Part shown: positions 38,396 to 47,650 of the stretch, in pieces
Layout of the letters: every line of letters begins with the position of its first letter
Position numbering within the stretch: position 1 is the first letter of the stretch
Assembly: GCA_013416445.1 (NCBI GenBank)
Contig: JACCER010000003.1
Location: forward strand, 1-64,000
Direction of reading: 5' to 3'
DNA length: 64,000 nucleotides
Source of the DNA: Alcaligenaceae bacterium
GTDB lineage: Bacteria > Pseudomonadota > Gammaproteobacteria > Burkholderiales > Burkholderiaceae_B
Made by a program: the position numbers and the translations under genes
The notes under the pieces: generated by a model
The model's database searches: none
Seen by the model: the letters and a program-made list of their open reading frames with translations, nothing else
What the model was told of the DNA's origin: nothing

Positions 38396-38518
38396 TTAGC
38401 AAATAGTCATCTCGAGCGGCAACAGGGCCAAGCCGCTCAGGCGCCAGCCTTGGAAAATTAGCATCACTATTGCTGTAATCGTACAAATGGCCAGAAAGAG
38501 CCAGGCTTTTCGTATCAT
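38396..38518 (-). CDS. Small single-pass membrane protein (40 residues), coupled to the MFS gene
   Basis: ATG at 38518 overlaps the MFS stop by ATGA, and the frame is open for 40 codons to a TAA at 38396-38398. The product starts MIRKAWLFLAICTITAIVM, i.e. a two-lysine/arginine N-terminus followed by a hydrophobic stretch of about 18 residues (6-22), then a polar turn QGWRLS and a second, shorter hydrophobic part. The positive-inside layout predicts one transmembrane helix. I recognise no family. The four-base overlap and membrane character suggest that it is translated with, and may associate with, the transporter, but translation has not been shown. Confidence 0.5.
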   Translation of the reverse strand: MIRKAWLFLAICTITAIVMLIFQGWRLSGLALLPLEMTIC

Positions 38519-39717
38519 GTTGGTGCCCCTTGAAGGCGTGCGACGGCTTGTTCCCTTATTGGCCAATTTAGGGCGGCCGCCGCCACGCTAAGCATGATGG
38601 AAATATACCAGACTATGTCATAGCTGCCGGTACGGTCGAACAGGTAACCGCCAAGCCATCCTCCCAGAAATGAGCCCATTTGGTGAAAAAGAAAGACGAT
38701 GCCCCCAAGCATGGACAGATTACGTACGCCGAACATCGTGGCGATGGTGCCATTGGTGAGTGGAACGGTGGAAAGCCAAAGCAAGCCCATGGCAATGCCA
38801 AAGGCGTAGGCTGTCCAGACGCTTAGTGGCGTCATGATGAATAAGGTGATGACCACACCGCGCGCCAGATATAGTGCGCTGAGCAGACGCGGCTTGGAGC
38901 GCGATGTGCCGAGCCAGCCCGCGATGTAGGTGCCAAATACATTGAACAGCCCAACTAGCGCCAGCACGGTGGTGCCAACCATGACCGGCAAATTGTGATC
39001 GACGAGATAGGATGGCAGGTGTACGCCAATAAACACCACCTGAAAACCGCAAACAAAAAAGCCGAAAGCCAACAACTGAAACCCTGAATGACTGCAAGCT
39101 TCCCGCAGGGCTGCACCCAGGGTTTGTGCCGGTTCTTGGGAAGCGTGGGGCCGGTCAGAGATCATGGCGGACAGAGGCATGATCAAGGCTGCCACCGTGC
39201 CAAGCACAATCAGTGCGGCTGACCAACCTAGCCATTCAATTAGCCCTAGTGAGCCAGGCAACATGGCAAACTGGCCAAAAGAACCTGCTGCTGCGGCTAT
39301 GCCCATGGCCATGCTGCGTTTTTCTGGTGGAACGGCGCGGCCGACAACACCCAGAATGACCGAAAATGACGTGCCTGACAGGCCCATGCCAATCAATAGC
39401 CCAGCGCTGAGGGACATGGACAGGGCAGAGTCTGCATATCCCATTAACACCAGGCCGGTTGCGTACAGCAGGCCGCCCATGGCAATGGCGCGACGCGCAC
39501 CAAGACGATCTGACAAGGCGCCCGTGATGGGCTGGAAGATTCCCCAGGTTAAATTTTGCAACGCCAGGGCAAAGGCAAAGACTTCTCGTCCCCAGCCGAA
39601 CTCGTTGCTCATTGGTGAAAGAAATAAGCCAAAGCCGTGGCGTATGCCTAACGAAAGGAAGAGAACCAGCGAGGCACCCAGCATCAGCCAGAAGCTCTTG
39701 CGCCATACAGAAGTCAT
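38515..39717 (-). CDS. Major facilitator superfamily transporter (monocarboxylate/oxalate-formate antiporter-like)
   Basis: A 400-residue permease with about 12 hydrophobic segments. The loop 2-3 motif appears as GALSDRLGARRAIAMGG (about 66-82). LGIRHGFGLFLSPMSNEFGWGREVFAFALALQNL near the start is typical of the MFS group annotated as MCT/oxalate:formate antiporters. It is probably an importer or exporter of an organic acid. It is divergent from the acyl-CoA carboxylase operon, with 230 bases between. Confidence 0.85.
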   Translation of the reverse strand: MTSVWRKSFWLMLGASLVLFLSLGIRHGFGLFLSPMSNEFGWGREVFAFALALQNLTWGIFQPITGALSDRLGARRAIAMGGLLYATGLVLMGYADSALSMSLSAGLLIGMGLSGTSFSVILGVVGRAVPPEKRSMAMGIAAAAGSFGQFAMLPGSLGLIEWLGWSAALIVLGTVAALIMPLSAMISDRPHASQEPAQTLGAALREACSHSGFQLLAFGFFVCGFQVVFIGVHLPSYLVDHNLPVMVGTTVLALVGLFNVFGTYIAGWLGTSRSKPRLLSALYLARGVVITLFIMTPLSVWTAYAFGIAMGLLWLSTVPLTNGTIATMFGVRNLSMLGGIVFLFHQMGSFLGGWLGGYLFDRTGSYDIVWYISIMLSVAAAALNWPIREQAVARLQGAPT

Positions 39718-39949
39718 TACGTGTCCTTGTGTTGCGAAATCGAAACCTGCCTGCTGAAAGATCGCTTGCCTTCCGCCCGACTGGCTTATTTGTTGGTGGT
39801 AAATACTTAAGCAAACCTTATGAATTGTTCAGGGGTTTTTGCTAGTCGTGGTCTGAATACCGGTTGATAATGACTTGCACATATCAGCACGCCTACATAG
39901 TAAAGCGTAATGCTGTCGCTATAAATGGTTTTGAACAAGCCGAGGAGAC

Positions 39950-41566
39950 ATGCAAAAAATTCCATCGAATTGTAATCAGTCTGATTCCGTTTTTCTACGG
40001 AACCGTGAATGCCTTATCCGGCTTATTGAGCAGTGCCATTCACTTGAGCTGCGTGCGGTTGAACAGTCGGCAAAAGCCGCAGCTCGATTTCATGCCAATG
40101 GCAAGCTGCTTCCGCGGGAGCGGCTGGCACAGCTGCTTGATCCGGGCCAAGCTTTTTTAGAACTGATGACGTTGGCCGGGTATTGCGGACATGAAGATCC
40201 TGATCCAGAAACCAGCATACCGGGGAGCGCAATCATTGCGGGCATAGGTAGTATTGCGGGTGCGCTTTGCATGGTGGTCATCAGCGATGCAGGTATCAGC
40301 GCGGGCGCGATGCAGTCTATGACGGCGGCGAAAGTCATGCGCTGCCAGGAAATAGCGCTAGCGCATCGATTGCCTTTTGTGCAATTGGTGGAAAGTGCTG
40401 GCGGCAATCTTAAAAAATACCGTGTCGAACGATTCCTGAATGGCGGTGGAATGTTCTACAACCTGGCCAAGCTGTCTGCCGGCGGTGTGCCAGTTGTATC
40501 ACTCATACATGGCTCTTCAGCTGCTGGCGGTGCGTACTTGCCCGGGCTTTCAGATTATGTGGTCATGGTGCGCAATCAGGCGCGGGCCTACCTGGCCGGA
40601 CCATCATTGTTGCAGGCGGCGACGGGCGAAGTCGCGACCGAAGAAGAGCTTGGTGGTGCAGACATGCATGCGTCTGTTTCCGGCTTGGCGGACTATGTGG
40701 CAGACAACGATACGGAAGCCATCGAGCAGGTGCGCCTGATCGTATCTAGCCTGGACTGGCCCGCACCGCTGCCGCATGATACTTGGCTGCCTCCCGCTCA
40801 CGAGATCGAGGACATTCTAGGGCTGATTCCCGCCGACGCGCGTACGCCGGTCGATATGCGCGAGATTGTCGCGCGTATTGTGGACGGGTCGATGTTCCAC
40901 GAATTCAAGTCTACCTATGGCGTGCCTACGGTATGTGGCTATGCCGCGATCCATGGCATGAAGTTGGGAATTATTACTAACAATGGTCCGCTGGACCCGC
41001 AAGGGTCGACCAAGGCAGCCCAGTTCATACAGCTTTGCGCCCAGTTGAATCGCCCTATTTTGTTCCTGCAAAACATAACCGGCTTCATTGTAGGTAAGGC
41101 GCATGAGGAAGCGGGAATGATCAAGCATGGCGCCAAGTTGATCCAGGCGCTTTCCAATGCATCTGTTCCACGTATCACCATCTTGTGTGGCGCATCGTAT
41201 GGTGCAGGCAACTATGGGATGTGTGGTCACGCTTTCAAGCCCGATTTTCTGTTTTCCTGGCCCAATGCGAAAACAGCTGTCATGGGCGGTGAGCAGGCTG
41301 CCAGGACGATGCAGATGGTCGCCGAAGTGGGTGCGAGGCGGTCGGGCAAGGTGCTTGACCAGGCAGTGCTGGAAACAGAGAAAAATGCGATCGTCGAAAA
41401 CTTCGAATCGCAGATGTCGGCCATTTATACCAGTAGCCGACTGCTTGATGACGGGGTGATCGATCCACGCGATACGCGTGAAGTCCTGGCTCACGTACTT
41501 GGTGTGGTCCGTAACGGAAAGGCCAGGCCGGTATCGGAAATTCAGTTTGGCGTTGCACGATTCTAA
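39950..41566 (+). CDS. Acyl-CoA carboxylase, carboxyltransferase (beta) subunit; geranyl-/methylcrotonyl-CoA type
   Basis: A 538-residue biotin-dependent carboxyltransferase. It has the N-half acyl-CoA site region ESAGGNLKKYRVERFLNGGGMFYNLA and the C-half carboxybiotin site ASYGAGNYGMCGHAFKPDFLFSWPNAKTAVMGGEQAA. Both are characteristic of the MccB/AtuC group, which carboxylates 3-methylcrotonyl-CoA or geranyl-CoA. A Shine-Dalgarno GAGGAG precedes the ATG. It opens a tight operon with a dehydrogenase, the alpha subunit and an AtuA-family protein. There is no HMG-CoA lyase gene, which argues against plain leucine degradation. Confidence 0.88.
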   Translation: MQKIPSNCNQSDSVFLRNRECLIRLIEQCHSLELRAVEQSAKAAARFHANGKLLPRERLAQLLDPGQAFLELMTLAGYCGHEDPDPETSIPGSAIIAGIGSIAGALCMVVISDAGISAGAMQSMTAAKVMRCQEIALAHRLPFVQLVESAGGNLKKYRVERFLNGGGMFYNLAKLSAGGVPVVSLIHGSSAAGGAYLPGLSDYVVMVRNQARAYLAGPSLLQAATGEVATEEELGGADMHASVSGLADYVADNDTEAIEQVRLIVSSLDWPAPLPHDTWLPPAHEIEDILGLIPADARTPVDMREIVARIVDGSMFHEFKSTYGVPTVCGYAAIHGMKLGIITNNGPLDPQGSTKAAQFIQLCAQLNRPILFLQNITGFIVGKAHEEAGMIKHGAKLIQALSNASVPRITILCGASYGAGNYGMCGHAFKPDFLFSWPNAKTAVMGGEQAARTMQMVAEVGARRSGKVLDQAVLETEKNAIVENFESQMSAIYTSSRLLDDGVIDPRDTREVLAHVLGVVRNGKARPVSEIQFGVARF

Positions 41567-41583
41567 ATGAAAGGGGAACGGAA

Positions 41584-42753
41584 ATGATTACACATGAGCA
41601 TGTTGCGCTACAAGATAGCGTCAAGCAATTGATTCAGAAAGAGATTGATCCCTATCTGGACGAATGGGAAGCCGCGGAAATATTCCCGGCGCACGAGGTA
41701 TTCAAAAAGCTGGGATCAGCCGGATATCTGGGTGTCAACAAGCCCGTCGAGTTTGGTGGCATGGGGCTGGACTACACCTATGAAATTGCCTTTTGTGAAG
41801 CCATTGGTCATATCAAGGCTGGCGGCGTAGGCATGGCGATAGCTGTCCAGACCGATATGGCGACGCCGGCATTGGCGCAGTTTGGTTCAGACGAACTGCG
41901 TGAACTTTTCCTTAAGCCATCTATCGCCGGGGACTATGTTGTGTGCTTGGGGGTGTCTGAGTCTGGGGCCGGATCTGACGTGGCGTCGCTCAAGACGTCA
42001 GCCCGAAAAGACGGTGATGACTACGTCATCAACGGGTCGAAAATGTGGATCACCAATGCCACTCAGGCTGACTGGATGTGTTTGCTGGCAAACACCAGCG
42101 AAGAGGGTGGTCCGCACAAGAACAAGTCCATGATCTGCCTGCCATTAAGGGAAAATGGCAAGCTCAGGCCAGGCATTACCATGCAGAAAATCAAGAAGGT
42201 CGGGATGTGGTCGTCGGACACGGCCCAAGTGTTTTTCGATGATGTCAGGGTGCCGCAACGCTATCGTGTTGGTGAAGAAGGCATGGGCTTCATTTACCAG
42301 ATGCGGCAGTTTCAAGAAGAGCGTCTCAGCGGAGCAACGCGCCGTGTGTCGGCGTTGTCCGACGTAATCGATGACACCATCGCTTATACCCGAGAGCGTA
42401 AAGCATTCAATCGTCCAATTCTTGACAATCAGTCTGTGTATTTCCGGCTTGCCGAACTCAAGACGGAAGTAGAACTCTTGCGTTCGCTGGTCTATCGGGC
42501 GGCTCAGGTCCACATGAGCGGTGGGGACATGACCGAGCTGGCATCCATGGCCAAGCTCAAGGCTGGGCGACTATGCCGAGAAGTACCGGATTCATGTCTG
42601 CAGTATTGGGGCGGGATGGGCTACACCTGGGAAAATCCGGTGTCCCGGGCTTGGCGTGACCTGCGTTTGATTTCCATAGGCGGGGGCGCCGACGAAATCA
42701 TGCTGACCATCATAGCCAAGCACATGGGAACCCTTCCTGCAAAAAACGCTTGA
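41584..42753 (+). CDS. Acyl-CoA dehydrogenase (citronellyl-CoA dehydrogenase AtuD-like)
   Basis: A 389-residue FAD-dependent acyl-CoA dehydrogenase. Motifs are GVSESGAGSDVASLKT (about 122-137), NGSKMWITNA (about 147-156), RQFQEERLSGA, and YWGGMGYTWENPVSRAWRDLRLISIGGGADEIML near the end. The last 60 residues and QFGSDELRELF are close to what I recall of AtuD, the Pseudomonas citronellyl-CoA dehydrogenase. The catalytic base cannot be placed with certainty without alignment. It lies 17 bases after the carboxylase beta gene and 3 bases before the alpha gene. Confidence 0.88.
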   Translation: MITHEHVALQDSVKQLIQKEIDPYLDEWEAAEIFPAHEVFKKLGSAGYLGVNKPVEFGGMGLDYTYEIAFCEAIGHIKAGGVGMAIAVQTDMATPALAQFGSDELRELFLKPSIAGDYVVCLGVSESGAGSDVASLKTSARKDGDDYVINGSKMWITNATQADWMCLLANTSEEGGPHKNKSMICLPLRENGKLRPGITMQKIKKVGMWSSDTAQVFFDDVRVPQRYRVGEEGMGFIYQMRQFQEERLSGATRRVSALSDVIDDTIAYTRERKAFNRPILDNQSVYFRLAELKTEVELLRSLVYRAAQVHMSGGDMTELASMAKLKAGRLCREVPDSCLQYWGGMGYTWENPVSRAWRDLRLISIGGGADEIMLTIIAKHMGTLPAKNA

Positions 42754-42756
42754 GGC

Positions 42757-44754
42757 ATGCTTGGAATGAGATTTGATACTCTTTTGATTGCCAATCGCGG
42801 TGAAATCGCCTTGCGTGTCATCAAGACGGCTCAGCGTCTCGGCTTGCGTACCGTGGCGGTGTATTCCGATGCGGACATCGAGGCCAGGCATGTACGTGAG
42901 GCGGACATGGCCGTGCATATTGGCCCTGCGGACTCGGCTCTGAGCTACAGGAACATATCTGCCATTATTGATGCCTGCCGACGCAGCGGCGCCCAGGCGG
43001 TGCATCCAGGCTATGGCTTTTTGTCCGAAAACCCTGCATTTGCCCAGGCTGTGCTGGATGCGGGTTTGGTGTTTGTGGGCCCGTCTCCTGATGTCATTGA
43101 CCTGATGGGCAATAAATATCAGGCGAAGGCCGCTATGGAAGCGGCTGGTGTGCCGACTGTTCCAGGAGAACGCATACATGGAGATGATGCGGATATCCTG
43201 ATGGCGGCCAGGCGAATAGGATTTCCTGTCATTTTCAAGGCGACGGCCGGGGGAGGTGGCCGTGGCATGCGGGTTGCCCTGAATGAGGCAAGTCTGCTTG
43301 ATAGCTTCAAGTCGGCGCGATCAGAGGCCATGGGTTCGTTCGGGTCCGATGAAATCATTATTGAACGTGCGATCGAGTGCGGCAGGCATATAGAAATACA
43401 AGTGTTGTGCGACAAGCACGGAAACTGTGTTCATCTTGGCGAGCGCGACTGTTCTATGCAGCGCCGGTTTCAGAAAGTAATAGAAGAAGCACCTTCGCCG
43501 GCAGTGAGCCCTGCTTTACGGGAGGCAATGGGAGAGATTGCACGCAAGGCATGCGAAGCCATTGGCTATACGGGAGTCGGCACACTGGAGTTCCTGCTGG
43601 ATGCGGATGGTGCTTTTTATTTCATGGAAATGAATACGCGCCTGCAGGTCGAGCATGGCGTTACCGAACTGATTACCGGCGTGGATCTGGTCGAGCAACA
43701 GATCCGGGTGGCTCAGGGGGAGGTATTGGGTATTGCACAAGACGACATCGTGTTCCAGGGGCATGCCATCGAGTTGCGGGTATGCGCTGAAGATCCCGAT
43801 GCCGGTTTTTTGCCAGAAGTTGGGCGGATCGAGCGTTGGTGCGAGCCGGGCGGTATCCGTATAGATACCTTCCTGGAGAACGGTACGCAGATCAGTCCCT
43901 ATTATGACTCCATGATGGCCAAGTTCCTGGCTCATGCATCAGATCGTACGCAAGCGATACAGAAACTGTCTCTCGCTTGCTCAAACACCGTTTTACTGGG
44001 TATTCGGAACAATCTGGCGTTTTTGCGCCAAGCGATCAATCATCCTGTTTTTCTGCAAGGCAACGCAACGACGCAATTTCTTGGAAATGAAGATTTCCAG
44101 CACCCACACTGGCGCCGCTTACCTTCGTTGCATGCCACTTTGGCAGCGGCCTTTGCCCTTGGGGACATGCTGGCCAGACCAGGGGACAAAGAGCGGCGTG
44201 GCCTGAGCATGCGGCCTCAGTACATGCTGGAAATGCAATATGCAACTCCAACCGGGCAGGCGCAGGCGTCGCAGTTGCTTTTGATCCGTCCTTTGCGTAA
44301 CGGATATGCCGTCAAGTTGGGACAGACGCGGGAAGACCTAGCCGACAGCGCAGAAATAATAGTGGATTATGTGCTTGAGCAGGACAGTGATGTTATTTGC
44401 GTCGTGGATGGTGTGCGCCGCAAATTGCCCGTAGCACATTCTGATCGGGCTAGTGTTTGGGTTCAAGACGGGGCAAGCGCCTGGCGATATGCAAGACGTG
44501 TCCGGGAAGCGCGAGAAGAAGTCTTTGTCGATGATGTCCTGATGGTGCGTGCCCCCATGACCGGAAAAGTCATTTCAGTGGTTGTGAACCGTGGTGATCT
44601 GGTTGAGGCAAATCAGACCTTGCTGGTGATCGAGTCCATGAAAATGGAAATTCCGGTTTTTGCCGGGCTGCCGGGCGCCGTAGGCAAGATTAATACAACC
44701 GAAGGTCAGCAGATATCGGCGGGCCAACTCTTGATGGAAATAACACAGCTATGA
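42757..44754 (+). CDS. Acyl-CoA carboxylase, biotin carboxylase/carrier (alpha) subunit
   Basis: A 665-residue protein with biotin carboxylase N-terminal, ATP-grasp and C-terminal domains followed by a biotinyl carrier domain. Motifs are LLIANRGEIALRVI (about 8-21), ATP-grasp GGGGRGM, ERDCSMQRRFQKVIEEAP, MEMNTRLQVEHGVTE, and ESMKMEI with the biotinylated lysine at 629. EHGVTE in place of the common EHPVTE/EHTVTE is also what I recall for geranyl-CoA carboxylase alpha subunits (AtuF), although I cannot check this here. The start could be at MLGMRF or the internal MRF. Its stop overlaps the next ATG by four bases. Confidence 0.9.
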   Translation: MLGMRFDTLLIANRGEIALRVIKTAQRLGLRTVAVYSDADIEARHVREADMAVHIGPADSALSYRNISAIIDACRRSGAQAVHPGYGFLSENPAFAQAVLDAGLVFVGPSPDVIDLMGNKYQAKAAMEAAGVPTVPGERIHGDDADILMAARRIGFPVIFKATAGGGGRGMRVALNEASLLDSFKSARSEAMGSFGSDEIIIERAIECGRHIEIQVLCDKHGNCVHLGERDCSMQRRFQKVIEEAPSPAVSPALREAMGEIARKACEAIGYTGVGTLEFLLDADGAFYFMEMNTRLQVEHGVTELITGVDLVEQQIRVAQGEVLGIAQDDIVFQGHAIELRVCAEDPDAGFLPEVGRIERWCEPGGIRIDTFLENGTQISPYYDSMMAKFLAHASDRTQAIQKLSLACSNTVLLGIRNNLAFLRQAINHPVFLQGNATTQFLGNEDFQHPHWRRLPSLHATLAAAFALGDMLARPGDKERRGLSMRPQYMLEMQYATPTGQAQASQLLLIRPLRNGYAVKLGQTREDLADSAEIIVDYVLEQDSDVICVVDGVRRKLPVAHSDRASVWVQDGASAWRYARRVREAREEVFVDDVLMVRAPMTGKVISVVVNRGDLVEANQTLLVIESMKMEIPVFAGLPGAVGKINTTEGQQISAGQLLMEITQL

Positions 44755-46574
44755 ATGATACTTCTACAGAGCGTCGTATTCATGTCGGTTGCGCGTCGGG
44801 CTTCTGGGGAGATTCGCAGATAGCCCTGCCGCAGTTGCTTACTGCAACGGATCTGCACTATATCGTTTTTGATTATCTGGCAGAAACGACCATGTCGATA
44901 TTGCAGCGTGCTCGCATGCGTGATCCGGATCTTGGCTATGCCACTGACTTTGTCACTGTTGCCGTGCAGCCTAATTTGCAAGCCTTGATGGAACGGCGCA
45001 TACGCCTGGTTTCCAATGCAGGGGGATTGAATCCGGAGAAATGTCGAGATGCCATACTTGCTCTTGCAAAAGAGAGTGGGTTGTCACCAAAGATAGCCGT
45101 CGTTACCGGAGATGATGTCAGCGCCCTGACAGCCCAGTTCAGGCCTTTTGGCTCTGCGGCAGATATTGCCTCGAATCGCGAGCTTGCTCAGGCTGTTCCC
45201 GCAACTTTGCTTTCCGCGAATGCCTATCTAGGGGCGGAAGCGATTGTTCAGGCCCTGAAGAGCGATGCGGATATTGTCATTGTTGGACGCTGTGTCGACA
45301 GTGCTTTGATGCTTGCCATTGCTGTTTATGAGTTTGGCTGGAGTTTCACTGATTACGACCGGACTGCGCAGGCAAGCCTGGCAGGACACTTGGTGGAGTG
45401 CGGCCCCCAGGTGACAGGCGGCTTGTTTACAGACTGGGAAACAGTGCCGGACTGGGTCAATATCGGATACCCGATTGTCTCGATGCAGGAAAATGGAAAC
45501 TTCGAATTAAGCAAGGCGCCTGGTACTGGTGGGCTGATTACGCCCGCTACGGTATCAGAGCAATTGCTGTATGAAATTGGCGACCCCGGTGCGTATCTGC
45601 TACCGGATGTCATTTGCGATTTCCGTGGCGTACAAATGGAGTCGCGGGGGCGAGACAGAGTGGCCGTGTCGGGCGCGAAAGGTCGTGCGCCAACACCAGA
45701 CTACAAGGTGACAGTGACTTATCAGGATGGATATCATCTGGTCATCATGATGGCGATTCGCGGGCAGCGTGCATTGGCCAAGGCGCGCCGTACGGCCGAT
45801 GCACTATTGTCGCGCACCAGCAGGCAACTGCAGGCAAATGGTTATGAGGACTACAGCGATACGCTTGTAGAGTACCTGGGGGCAGAGAGCCATTACGGAC
45901 CGCATTCACGTGTGACTGAAAGCCGGGAAGTGGTTTTACGTATTGCTGTTCGACACACTGAGAGAAAAGCGCTAGTGTTTCTTCAGAAAGAATCAGCATC
46001 GGCCGGGATATCCATGGGGCCTGGCACACGTAGCCACTTTGGCGGGCGCAGCAGCGTACAGGCTGTGATACGGACTGCCTCCTATTTACTGCATAAGGAA
46101 GAGGTGCTTGTTTTTTTGCAGGCCGATGTCGATGCCACGGCGATCGCGATCGCCGTTTCCGTTGTTGACCAACAGGCAGGCGAGCCCATCCCTTGCGCCG
46201 CGGAGAGCATAAACGACGATGTCGTGCTGGCGGCCGAGACGATACAGATTCCGTTGTCGCGCCTGGCCTATGCCCGCAGTGGTGACAAAGGAGACAGCGT
46301 AAATATAGGCGTCATCGCACGTCATCCCGATCTGTTGCCAATATTGCAACGCGAGCTCACGACAGCTCGCGTGCGCGATTATTTCAGCCACCTCGTGCGG
46401 GGCAGTGTTACGCGGTACGAACTGCCGGGAACGCACGCCCTGAATTTTGTTATGGAAGAAGCCCTGGGTGGCGGTGGGTCGTGCAGCCTGAGTTCGGATC
46501 CATTGGGCAAATCCTACGCCCAGATGCTGTTGGACCTTGAAGTGAAATGCCCACCTGCGCTATTGGCGGGATAA
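44751..46574 (+). CDS. AtuA-family protein (acyclic terpene utilisation, DUF1446) with C-terminal AtuA-like domain
   Basis: A 607-residue protein of the AtuA/DUF1446 family: IHVGCASGFWGDSQIALPQLL at the start, VSNAGGLNPEKCRDAI near 85-100, LVGRCVDSALMLA-like VGRCVDSALMLA, and the separate C-terminal domain LSRLAYARSGDKGDSVNIGVIAR (about 502-524). In Pseudomonas AtuA is encoded in the geraniol/citronellol operon but its reaction is not established. The overlap with the alpha-subunit gene (ATGA) shows tight coupling. The presence of this family beside an AtuC/AtuD/AtuF-like set is the main reason to see an atu-like pathway. Confidence 0.85.
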   Translation: MNDTSTERRIHVGCASGFWGDSQIALPQLLTATDLHYIVFDYLAETTMSILQRARMRDPDLGYATDFVTVAVQPNLQALMERRIRLVSNAGGLNPEKCRDAILALAKESGLSPKIAVVTGDDVSALTAQFRPFGSAADIASNRELAQAVPATLLSANAYLGAEAIVQALKSDADIVIVGRCVDSALMLAIAVYEFGWSFTDYDRTAQASLAGHLVECGPQVTGGLFTDWETVPDWVNIGYPIVSMQENGNFELSKAPGTGGLITPATVSEQLLYEIGDPGAYLLPDVICDFRGVQMESRGRDRVAVSGAKGRAPTPDYKVTVTYQDGYHLVIMMAIRGQRALAKARRTADALLSRTSRQLQANGYEDYSDTLVEYLGAESHYGPHSRVTESREVVLRIAVRHTERKALVFLQKESASAGISMGPGTRSHFGGRSSVQAVIRTASYLLHKEEVLVFLQADVDATAIAIAVSVVDQQAGEPIPCAAESINDDVVLAAETIQIPLSRLAYARSGDKGDSVNIGVIARHPDLLPILQRELTTARVRDYFSHLVRGSVTRYELPGTHALNFVMEEALGGGGSCSLSSDPLGKSYAQMLLDLEVKCPPALLAG

Positions 46575-46679
46575 GGTGGATAAAGCTGATGTTGCCTCCT
46601 GGATCGCGATACGGTCGAGTGGGGCAAGATTATTCGGTCCGCGGGCATGCAGCAGCCATAAGCGGGTGTAATGGCTATG

Positions 46680-47528
46680 TCAGCGGGCTGAGAACAGATC
46701 GGCAAGTTTGCGCGTGCCGTCACTGTGATCGTCGCTGCGGGTATAGAGCTGATAGCTGACAGAGGGAAGTGTAGGCAAACCCATTTCCTTGTCAACGACT
46801 TTGAGGTCTGGTGTGAGCATTTCTATGGTTCTGGCTGTAACGCCAAGCCCGGCGCGCAGGGCGGCACGCAAGCTTGCCACGGTGGTGGTCTGGAAGGCGG
46901 GGTGCCAGGCGCGGCCCTCGTCCTCCAGGGCCTTGAGCGCCATTCTTCGAAATACGCAGGGAGCGTCTATCAGGACCAGAGGCACGGCCATATCGTTTTC
47001 ATGCCGCACGCGGGCGCCCGAAATCCACACGACGGGCGAAGTGCGCAAGATACAGTTGCGGAACTCTGTGTGTTCCTCAACATCCAGCATCAGGTCGATA
47101 TCACCTCGACGCAAGGCTGAACCCAGCCACTGGCTGCGGCCAACCTTGATTTCTATGCGCAGGTTGGGATATGTAGAAGTTGATAAGGCCAGGTATTCCG
47201 GCAAAAGCGTATCGATGGCATCGGCGCAGGCGCCTAGCTTGACTGGGGTATCGAAAACACCCTGCTCCATGGCCAGACAGGCTTCGTCATTCAGCCTGAG
47301 CATGCGTCGCGCGTATTCCAGCAGCCTGACTCCTTGGTCCGTCAGGCGCTTGTTGCGTCCCGTCCTGACAAACAGCTCGCAGTCGAGCATGGATTCCAGC
47401 CGTTGCATTTGCTGGGAGACGGCAGCCTGCGATCTGAAGACGGATTTTGCCGCGTTGGCGAAGCTGTCCCCTTTGGCTACGGCGACAAAGGTGCGCAGCA
47501 AGGTCAGATCGAGATTGGTAATTTTCAT
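46680..47528 (-). CDS. LysR-family transcriptional regulator
   Basis: A 282-residue regulator with the LysR winged helix at residues 1-65 (LDLTLLRTFVAVAKGDSFANAAKSVFRSQAAVSQQMQRLE) and a periplasmic-binding-like effector domain from about 90. It is divergent from the CoA-transferase gene (122 bases between) and convergent with the atuA-like gene. It therefore most likely regulates the CoA-transferase/hydratase pair, and perhaps the carboxylase operon as well. I could not fix a T-N11-A operator with confidence. Confidence 0.9.
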   Translation of the reverse strand: MKITNLDLTLLRTFVAVAKGDSFANAAKSVFRSQAAVSQQMQRLESMLDCELFVRTGRNKRLTDQGVRLLEYARRMLRLNDEACLAMEQGVFDTPVKLGACADAIDTLLPEYLALSTSTYPNLRIEIKVGRSQWLGSALRRGDIDLMLDVEEHTEFRNCILRTSPVVWISGARVRHENDMAVPLVLIDAPCVFRRMALKALEDEGRAWHPAFQTTTVASLRAALRAGLGVTARTIEMLTPDLKVVDKEMGLPTLPSVSYQLYTRSDDHSDGTRKLADLFSAR

Positions 47529-47650
47529 AAGCCTTCCTTATCAATCTTGTGTTTTTGCCATTATCCAACGTGTTTCCGATTACGTACAGCACGAGTCTCA
47601 ACCAGAGCCCGGAGCTGTATTGATCGCCACATACAAAGGCAGGTAAGAAA

